This document shows, piece by piece, positions 1-6,660 of a DNA stretch of 6,660 nt. The translations under genes were made by a program, and so were the position numbers. The notes under the pieces are model-generated. The model was not told the DNA's origin. It searched no databases and saw only the letters and a list, made by a program, of their open reading frames with translations. Positions within the stretch are counted from its first letter, which is position 1. The number at the start of each line of letters is the position of its first letter. Source of the DNA: Fimbriimonadales bacterium. Lineage in GTDB: Bacteria > Armatimonadota > Fimbriimonadia > Fimbriimonadales > ATM1. The stretch is from assembly GCA_025922995.1 (NCBI GenBank), contig JAICGT010000071.1, forward strand, positions 1 through 6,660, given 5' to 3'.

Positions 1-1991
<1,991 letters not shown>

Positions 1992-1995
<4 letters not shown>

Positions 1996-3110
1996 GATCT
2001 ATCCTTTCGAGCGAACCTCGGTACGCGGTCCGACGCGCTGGGCAGCGACGGAAACGGAGCGTGCGGCTCGGTTTGATACCAGTACGCAACGCTCGAGTAG
2101 TCGTTTTCCTGCAAATTCGCGTGGCCGTGCTCGATGCTGAAATGCAGCCGCTTGCGGAAAATCACGGGGTCCGGGAGGTGCAGGCGGTAGCTGGTCACCG
2201 CTTTGCGGTTCGGCCGTTTCGGGTCGTGCTCGTGTATGGTCGTGCCGCCGTAGAGGCATGCCTGGTCGTGCATGCCCCAGGCCTGGGTCAGGTAATCCTC
2301 GCTGCCTGTGCCGTGGAGGGAGGGCGGCCACGTGTCGTCGTCGATGAGGAACATATCGTCGCCTTCGCCCCACCAGGTTAATTCCGGAACCGTTATCTTG
2401 TTTGGGCCGAAGGATTTTTCGAGCGGCGTTGGGTCTATGTTTTCGACGCATAATGTAACGCCGACAAAGTGGCCCTCGCCCTCGGCTTCTAAAATTACAT
2501 AATTGCCGTCTGCGCTCGGGTTTGGATCGGCCAAGTGATGCCAGTAGTTTTCGCCTTTGGAAACCAGGGTTCCGCCTTCGACGACGGTAGGATATTCCTG
2601 CCTATATTGGGCGTGAAACCGCAATGGTTCGGTCCAAGATTCCAATTCGTCGTAATCGACGTAATAGTAAAAACTGTCACAACACTCGTCGCTTTGGTTT
2701 TCCATTTCGATGCGAAAGCCGCCGGAGTACGGCATCGGAAAGTAGCAATTAAGCGCAGTTCCTCCGCCGATGTTGCCTTCGACGTCTTGATGGCACACGG
2801 AATTAAACGCCGCGTTTTCGAACGACTTCACGATTCCGTGCCCCAGGCAGAAAAAGTCGCCTACCGGGCATTCGACGCTCGGCGTTTCCTCGCCGTCCCA
2901 CCAAATGCGCAGCACCACCTTTCGCATGTAGAGCGAGTCGCGGTGGTTGATCGTGAACCACAGGTGCCGTATCACACCGGAGCCGGCTACGTCCGCCAGC
3001 ACCTTGTTCTCGCCGGGCTCGAACGGGACCCAGTCGTGGTTGCCTCCGGTCTTGTCCCAGCTCGAGACCCTCTTCGTCCGCCCCTCGCGGCGGTGCATCA
3101 AATGATCCAT
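1992..3110 (-). CDS. GH172 family (DUF2961) glycoside hydrolase
   Basis: This complete 372-residue protein matches the DUF2961 family. It has the N-terminal GRTKRVSSWDKTGGNHDW (10-27), then GSGVIRHLWFTI (43-54), and the central WWGEGDDMFLIDDD (246-259) followed by HGTGSEDYLTQAWG (266-279). Known members form GH172 and include the difructose dianhydride I synthase/hydrolase of Bifidobacterium dentium and mycobacterial D-arabinan-degrading enzymes. They have a double jelly-roll fold and two catalytic glutamates. E249 in GEGD and E271 in GSEDY are the likely pair here (my motif-based assignment). No signal peptide is visible, unlike many exported relatives, so it probably acts inside the cell on an imported furanoside-type glycoside. 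An in-frame TAA at 3117-3119 rules out a longer start. ATG at 3110 has no good Shine-Dalgarno, and the Met codon at residue 5 (3098) is an alternative. It is the first gene of the operon, and its stop overlaps the oxidoreductase start by 4 bases. The substrate is unknown. Confidence 0.88.
1996..2007 (-). promoter_or_regulatory. Ribosome binding site for the oxidoreductase, deciding the TTG start
   Basis: AAAGGA lies at 2007-2002 on the minus strand, inside the 3' end of the GH172 gene and 6 bases before TTG at 1995. The Rossmann fold starts directly at this codon (MRVAIIGCGF), so the start is well supported. Confidence 0.8.
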
Positions 3111-3154
3111 CGTGTGTTAGGTTCGGTGCCGGCGGGGCTATTCCCTTCCGATTA

Positions 3155-3160
3155 TGTATA
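3155..3160 (-). promoter_or_regulatory. Weak candidate -10 box for the GH172-oxidoreductase-lacZ operon
   Basis: TATACA reads on the minus strand at 3160-3155, about 45 bases upstream of the GH172 ATG. No -35 element resembling TTGACA is found at normal spacing. It is the best match in the intergenic gap but could be chance. Confidence 0.25.
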
Positions 3161-3209
3161 ACTCTGCTCATGAGGCAGGCGCTAAACGGTGTGGGCGCCG
3201 AAGGGGGAT

Positions 3210-3249
3210 GCCGACAGGATGTCGGCGCTACACGCTCGGCGCTACACGC
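3210..3249. repeat. Composite intergenic repeat: hairpin plus tandem 14-bp duplication
   Basis: A perfect inverted repeat GCCGACA-GGA-TGTCGGC occupies 3210-3226 (7-bp stem, 3-base loop). Its right arm runs into a perfect tandem duplication of TCGGCGCTACACGC at 3222-3235 and 3236-3249. The form resembles short palindromic REP-type elements found between genes. There is no second copy elsewhere in this window, so a dispersed family is inferred, not shown. Confidence 0.6.
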
Positions 3250-3305
3250 ATGTGACTGCGACCGAATCTGGATTGTGCCACCCGTCGGTCAATTCCGACA
3301 TAAGG

Positions 3306-4769
3306 CTATGTTGATCCGCTCTTTAATCTCCTGCTCGCCAACACCACGGCGAGCACGTAGAACCCTGCACCGATTACAGGTGCATAGTCCGAGAGTCCCA
3401 TGCCCCAGTTCCATTCCTGCCACGTAGGGTGTGAGACGATCGTGTCGGGGCTCTGGCCAGGCATCGCCAGATACATACTAAAAATCGCCATCCAAACCAG
3501 CCAGTGGATCACGCTGTCGGGCGTGATGTACCTCGTCGCAAGAAGATAGAGCACTAGCAACAGTGGCCTGAACCCCGCCGAATGAAACGCCGATAAAATG
3601 CCGAGCGCTGAGCCGAAGCACGCCATCGCGAGCGCTTGTAGAAAGCCGTAGTAGAGCGGTGACGCGATCGACCCAAAGTTGGCGGGAGGATAATTTGTCT
3701 TCGACATTTCAATCCAATCCATTTGCTGAGTCGTGCGCATATAGACGATTGCCAATGTGCCGCACGCCACGAGCAGTATTGCCATCAAATGGGCGTTATC
3801 CGTTACAAACCATTCTTGTACGCGCTTGCCTCCGGCGGCTGCGCGGCTCTTTATCGCGTCGATTAGCTTTTCGCCATTTACATAGCGTCGCGCGTGGATA
3901 GAAAATGCAATTGGAATTCCAAGCACAGACCGCCGTATCGTGGCGCTCGGCGACTTCGTCTCGTGTCGAACAATGTCCACACGCCCAACACGGCTCCACG
4001 GTGTACGGAAGAGCGTCCATCCCGTTGGGGCGAGCGTAATCCTCACACCTTCGTCGTCGACTTCGGCACGCTCATTCAAAAGTGTAATCAACACTGCGAC
4101 GGATGCAAAAAACGACAAGACTCCGTCCAGACCGGCGGACATACCGAGCGGCTCGAACGGAAGTGCCATCGCGATAATGCTCATTGGCCCGTAAGATCGA
4201 AGCAAGAACCATACTAGGGCTGAAAGAAAAATCACTCCGACGGTGCGCCGCCAGTCTCCATAGGCCCTCGCGTTCGGCTCGCCCGACGGCACAATCGAAA
4301 ACCAGTCGGGGTTTCGAACGATGGCAAGCCATGCCAAATATGCCAACGACAGCGCGGCTATGAAATACACCCAAAGAATATGCGGCTGCAATAGCATCTG
4401 TATGGGCAGCATCCACGGCGACGAATCGGTGAGGCTATCGAATATCCACATCGGAAAAGGCGTGGGCAACAGCAATATAACGGCGCCCAGCGCAGCCGAT
4501 CCGAACGCTATGGCGGCAAAGCTTGCGATTTTTGCCCTCGCTAATACAAGCAGAGCCGAGACGATACAAAGGAATCCAGCAAGAATTGCAGCCGCATTGA
4601 CCGCATTGGAGTCCTGTACCGCAGCGTAAATGTCGTACTCGATCTCAGGGAGCCAGCTCGACCAGCCGAGCCAAACGGAAAGGACTCCGACAACTGCTAA
4701 CCCCGCCGCCAACGCAATCGGCGCTGCCGGAAACCGCCTGCTCTCGCTCCTCACCGCGGCAGATTCCAT
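3306..4769 (-). CDS. Polytopic membrane protein with a PH-like soluble insert, function unknown
   Basis: I do not recognise the family. From ATG at 4769 it is 487 residues. By eye there are about 11 hydrophobic helices: six before a soluble block (about 16-36, 59-77, 82-102, 127-150, 176-198, 213-231) and five after it (about 325-344, 371-392, 400-415, 419-435, 460-478). The soluble block, about 234-318, starts with VDDEGVRITLAPTGWTLFRTPWSRV and ends GEKLIDAIKSRAAAGG. It alternates strand-like segments with a final helix and resembles the bacterial PH-like domains found in membrane proteins. A short basic N-terminus (RSESRR) precedes the first helix. The open frame extends to TTG at 4850 (514 residues), with another ATG at 4805, but the longest form would overlap the divergent neighbour. 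The 4769 start leaves an 80-bp divergent gap and puts the first helix near the N-terminus. No start has a strong ribosome binding site. The gene is probably real; its function is open. Confidence 0.78.
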   Translation of the reverse strand: MESAAVRSESRRFPAAPIALAAGLAVVGVLSVWLGWSSWLPEIEYDIYAAVQDSNAVNAAAILAGFLCIVSALLVLARAKIASFAAIAFGSAALGAVILLLPTPFPMWIFDSLTDSSPWMLPIQMLLQPHILWVYFIAALSLAYLAWLAIVRNPDWFSIVPSGEPNARAYGDWRRTVGVIFLSALVWFLLRSYGPMSIIAMALPFEPLGMSAGLDGVLSFFASVAVLITLLNERAEVDDEGVRITLAPTGWTLFRTPWSRVGRVDIVRHETKSPSATIRRSVLGIPIAFSIHARRYVNGEKLIDAIKSRAAAGGKRVQEWFVTDNAHLMAILLVACGTLAIVYMRTTQQMDWIEMSKTNYPPANFGSIASPLYYGFLQALAMACFGSALGILSAFHSAGFRPLLLVLYLLATRYITPDSVIHWLVWMAIFSMYLAMPGQSPDTIVSHPTWQEWNWGMGLSDYAPVIGAGFYVLAVVLASRRLKSGST

Positions 4770-4849
4770 GAAAGAAGTACGTCCTACATCGCGCGTTGGC
4801 TGCATACTGCGGGCGCTGGCTTTGCGCTTCGCGGAAGCCGGTAAGGGCA

Positions 4850-5362
4850 ATGAGTAAAAACCACGGCTTCATCGAGCGGATGAAAAGCGATAGCGTTGCG
4901 TTCTGCCCGCTTATCGGATTGCCGGTTCTAACTGTCTTTTTATCGGCTACCGCCCATGGGACTTCGTTCGTGTCTTTCGTTTCTGTCGCGTCTTTCGCCG
5001 CCATTGCACTTTTGTTTGTGCTTATCCGAGCCGACAGGCCGTCGCGGCTTCATTCGGTTTTAGCTGCCAGTTCCGCATTACTTGTGGGCTCCATTGCCTT
5101 GACGCACTGGCCGCTGCGTGCGGCATTCAAACTTGCCGAGGCAAGATTGGACGAACACGCCGACGTGGTTAGGTCCGGCGGCTCGGTAGACGGCAAGTCG
5201 GCGGGGTGGTTCACGATACGTGAGGGCAGGATAGATCAGCGCGGCATCGTTCTCGAACTCGTCGGCCACCGCTATGAATATTGCGCTTTCGTAAGATCTG
5301 ATTCTAGTAACCACCGCGGCTATCCCTTAAGTCGCCGTTGGTTTCACCAGGTGCTACGGTAG
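4850..5362 (+). CDS. Small membrane protein with soluble C-terminal domain, unknown function
   Basis: This is a 170-residue protein from ATG at 4850, diverging from the large membrane protein. Three hydrophobic segments lie at about 16-35, 38-60 and 66-85. They are followed by WPLRAAFKLAEARLDEHADV and a mixed alpha/beta C-terminal part (86-170) with RGIVLELVGH and PLSRRWFHQV. A helix leading into short strands, with a closing PLSxRWF motif, resembles small hypothetical membrane proteins I associate with Planctomycetota-like genomes, but I cannot name a family. The upstream GTAAGGG is only 2-3 bases from ATG 4850. A second ATG at 4880 (160 residues) is possible and would still keep all helices. 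The reverse frame has no competing gene across 4850-5362. It could work with its divergent membrane neighbour, but only proximity supports that. Confidence 0.62.
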   Translation: MSKNHGFIERMKSDSVAFCPLIGLPVLTVFLSATAHGTSFVSFVSVASFAAIALLFVLIRADRPSRLHSVLAASSALLVGSIALTHWPLRAAFKLAEARLDEHADVVRSGGSVDGKSAGWFTIREGRIDQRGIVLELVGHRYEYCAFVRSDSSNHRGYPLSRRWFHQVLR

Positions 5363-5383
5363 CTGGGCCGGCGCGAGCAACCG
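5357..5383. terminator. Possible hairpin between convergent genes
   Basis: CGGTAGCT (5357-5364) pairs with AGCAACCG (5376-5383), giving seven base pairs with one A-A mismatch and an 11-base GC-rich loop. It covers the stop codon of the small membrane protein and precedes the converging zinc-ribbon stop at 5399. Neither strand has a following T-tract, so intrinsic termination is weakly supported. Confidence 0.25.
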
Positions 5384-5398
5384 CACTCCCAAGACTGA

Positions 5399-6124
5399 TT
5401 ATTGACTCACGGGCGCTGTTTCGTCCACGTAAAGAAATCGGAAGCAGTTCTCGCAAGCTTGCAGCGTGTGGCCGAGGACGATGTCGCCGAGTTGCTTTTT
5501 GGGCACGGGGGTGCTGCAGACCGTGCAGAGGCCGTCGACCACGATCGCCACGCCGATTCCGTGGCGCTTGTCTCGGTTCTGCTCGTACTTCTTGAACAGC
5601 GGGGGGTCGACGTCGGCGACGACCTGCTTGCGCTTCTCGACCAAATCCGCCATGCGCGTTTCGAACTCCTTCCGAAAGACGTCGTACTTCGCCTTGTACT
5701 CAGCCAGACGGTCTTCGGCGGCTTTAACGGCCTCGGCGGCGGTCTCTTCGACCTGCTTGGCAGGCGGAAGCAGTTCCCAGAGCTCTAAGATGCGCTCGTC
5801 GTTCTTGGCTCGGCGCTGCTTGAGGTTTTCCACCTCGCGGCCGATGGCGTCGGCGTCCTTGGCGTTATAGACGCCTCCGGAGTAGAGGCGGTCCTGCTCT
5901 TTTTGAATCTTCTGCTCGAAGCCCTTTGTGGCGAGTTCGAGGTCTTCGGCTTCCTGCCGCAGGGCTTGGTGCGCCGCGGCGGCTTCGGCGTGCACGCGTT
6001 TGGCTTCTTCGAGCGCGGCGGTAGGCCCTCGGCCCGGGTCGATGGTTGCGAACTTTCGCTTCAACTCTTGGATCGCGGTGTCCACTTTCTGAACCCTTGC
6101 AATCTTCTTGAGCGCTTCGTTCAT
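5399..6124 (-). CDS. Coiled-coil C4-type zinc-ribbon protein (zf-RING_7 family)
   Basis: From ATG at 6124 the protein has 241 residues, the normal family size. Residues 1-180 are a long, charged, alanine-rich helical region, predicted as an antiparallel coiled-coil hairpin. It contains the family signature LYSGGVYNAKDADAIGREVE at 80-99. The C-terminus carries a zinc ribbon with CTVC (C200, C203) and CENC (C224, C227). Characterised relatives are H. pylori HP0958/FlgZ, which binds RpoN and flagellin mRNA, and the chlamydial CdsZ; most others are uncharacterised and may bind nucleic acid or protein. It is cytoplasmic, with no membrane segment or signal peptide. Tandem ATG codons lie at 6127 and 6124. 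AGGG sits 5 bases before the second, which I chose; an upstream extension to 6220 lacks family-like sequence. No flagellar or type III genes are visible nearby, so a motility role is not implied. Confidence 0.9.
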   Translation of the reverse strand: MNEALKKIARVQKVDTAIQELKRKFATIDPGRGPTAALEEAKRVHAEAAAAHQALRQEAEDLELATKGFEQKIQKEQDRLYSGGVYNAKDADAIGREVENLKQRRAKNDERILELWELLPPAKQVEETAAEAVKAAEDRLAEYKAKYDVFRKEFETRMADLVEKRKQVVADVDPPLFKKYEQNRDKRHGIGVAIVVDGLCTVCSTPVPKKQLGDIVLGHTLQACENCFRFLYVDETAPVSQ

Positions 6125-6134
6125 CATCGCCCTG

Positions 6135-6140
6135 ATTATA
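6135..6140 (-). promoter_or_regulatory. Candidate -10 box for the zinc-ribbon gene
   Basis: A perfect TATAAT reads on the minus strand at 6140-6135, only 7 bases before the first ATG at 6127. Usual -10 to start-site spacing would put transcription at about 6129-6127, at or next to the ATG. No good -35 is seen 16-18 bases upstream, so promoter status is tentative. Confidence 0.45.
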
Positions 6141-6180
6141 CGGGAAGCGGGGCGGTTAAATCGCACCTTCGGTATTGAGT

Positions 6181-6186
6181 TATAAT
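6181..6186 (+). promoter_or_regulatory. Candidate -10 box for secD
   Basis: A perfect TATAAT on the plus strand at 6181-6186 would start transcription near 6193 and give a leader of about 40 bases that includes the AAGGA site. No consensus -35 stands out. Its position in the divergent gap supports a secD promoter. Confidence 0.5.
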
Positions 6187-6218
6187 TCTCGTTTGGCGTG
6201 GCGCCCGGTCGCCTGCCC

Positions 6219-6232
6219 AAGGACTTTCTCTG
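6219..6232 (+). promoter_or_regulatory. Ribosome binding site for secD, deciding the TTG start
   Basis: AAGGA at 6219-6223 is followed by 9 bases and TTG at 6233. The first encoded residues, MQKRGIWFVV, form the basic cap and membrane helix expected for SecD. Confidence 0.7.
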
Positions 6233-6660
6233 TTGCAGAAGCGTGGAATTTGGTTTGTTGTCGTCACCCTGGCCCTCGTTGGCCTGTCGATTGCGGTTAA
6301 TATCGGCATCCCTCCGCGCCTCGGCCTGGACGTTGCCGGCGGCGTTCGGTTTACGATTCGCGCCGACGTCCGGGGCCTACCCGAAGCTGAACAGACCGGC
6401 GACGCCTGGACTCGTAAGGCAAACCAGACCGTAGGCATCCTCGAGCGGCGCGCCGCGCAGGGCTTAGGGGTCGCTGAAGCCAACGTTTACCGTAAGGGTA
6501 ACGACAAGTTCATCGTCGAGTTGCCCGGCATTTCGAACGAAGCCGAGGCGCGATCGATTCTTACGACCTCTGCGAGGCTCGAGTATTACTGGGCACGCAA
6601 TGTCGCCACGGAGCGCGATGCGAACCGTCCTTACGAGCACTTCCAAGTCACGGAAAAGGA
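6233..6660 (+). CDS. secD: Protein translocase subunit SecD, N-terminal part, cut by window edge
   Basis: The frame from TTG at 6233 is open to the window end and gives 142 residues. A single N-terminal membrane helix (about 6-25) is followed by RLGLDVAGGVRF (29-40), the LGLDLxGG signature of SecD. Next comes the start of the P1 periplasmic domain with KFIVELPGI (92-100) and TTSARLEYYW (111-120), typical SecD blocks. SecD, with SecF, uses the proton motive force to assist late steps of SecYEG-mediated export across the inner membrane. The TTG start has AAGGA 9 bases upstream and no in-frame ATG nearby. A TATAAT box sits about 47 bases before the start. The gene diverges from the zinc-ribbon gene. 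Whether secF follows or is fused cannot be seen. Identification is secure. Confidence 0.93.
   Translation, partial: MQKRGIWFVVVTLALVGLSIAVNIGIPPRLGLDVAGGVRFTIRADVRGLPEAEQTGDAWTRKANQTVGILERRAAQGLGVAEANVYRKGNDKFIVELPGISNEAEARSILTTSARLEYYWARNVATERDANRPYEHFQVTEK

Larger units (their letters stand above)
3111..3305. other. Intergenic region upstream of the glycan operon
   Basis: These 195 bases separate the membrane-protein gene end from the GH172 start, both on the minus strand. They contain the composite repeat, the weak TATACA box, and a small inverted repeat GTCGG-TCAATT-CCGAC at 3284-3299. The last could be a terminator stem for the membrane-protein gene but has no T-tract. No coding potential is convincing, and no recognised operator is visible. 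Confidence 0.5.

Noticed and set aside
2535..3161. Plus-strand open frame of 208 residues
   Set aside because: It is antisense to the well-conserved GH172 gene and reads as a compositional shadow with no domain pattern.
3284..3299. Small inverted repeat GTCGG-TCAATT-CCGAC as a terminator
   Set aside because: The stem is only 5 bp and there is no T-tract on the minus strand, so I note it only within the intergenic entry.
4770..4850. N-terminal extension of the large membrane protein to TTG 4850
   Set aside because: It adds 27 polar residues before the first helix, has no ribosome binding site, and would use up the whole divergent gap with the neighbouring gene.
5402..5870. Two overlapping plus-strand frames of 128 and 134 residues
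   Set aside because: Both are antisense to the zinc-ribbon gene, which has clear family signatures and four zinc-binding cysteines.
6128..6220. N-terminal extension of the zinc-ribbon protein to 6220
   Set aside because: The added residues are basic and unlike the family, and they would run through the TATAAT boxes. The tandem ATG at 6127/6124 fits the family N-terminus.

Overview
The window reads as a chromosomal segment of a free-living bacterium with moderately high GC. It holds seven protein-coding genes, two of them cut by the window edges. I see no phage, transposon, plasmid, CRISPR or RNA gene. TTG and GTG starts with good ribosome binding sites are common (three of seven genes). Together with a GH172/DUF2961 enzyme, a Gfo/Idh/MocA oxidoreductase and a LacZ-type GH2 enzyme, this suggests a sugar-degrading, environmental, non-proteobacterial lineage such as Armatimonadota or the Planctomycetota/Verrucomicrobiota group. 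That placement is a low-confidence inference from gene style only.

Region 1 (bases 1-3110, minus strand) is a tightly coupled glycan-use operon read from right to left: a GH172 (formerly DUF2961) glycoside hydrolase, a Gfo/Idh/MocA NAD(P)-dependent oxidoreductase, then a LacZ-type GH2 beta-galactosidase that runs off the left edge at the start of its catalytic barrel. Both junctions are 4-base stop/start overlaps (TTGA and GTGA), and each downstream gene has its Shine-Dalgarno sequence inside the gene before it. The expected product set is two hydrolases plus one sugar-oxidising or sugar-reducing enzyme working on one oligosaccharide or glycoside, probably in the cytoplasm.

Region 2 (3111-3305) is intergenic. 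It carries a weak operon promoter candidate and a composite REP-like element: a 7-bp-stem hairpin fused to a perfect tandem 14-bp duplication.

Region 3 (3306-5362) holds two divergent genes of unknown function, both membrane proteins: a large polytopic protein with a soluble PH-like insert (minus strand) and a small three-helix protein with a soluble C-terminal domain (plus strand).

Region 4 (5363-6660) is housekeeping in character: a coiled-coil C4 zinc-ribbon protein (minus strand) and, divergently, the 5' part of secD (plus strand), the Sec translocon accessory subunit. The roughly 105-bp gap between them has a perfect TATAAT on each strand.

The most interesting points are the coupled GH172-oxidoreductase-GH2 operon, the composite intergenic repeat, the PH-like insert in the unknown membrane protein, and the possible leaderless start of the zinc-ribbon gene. 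I do not see a clearly unprecedented system here.
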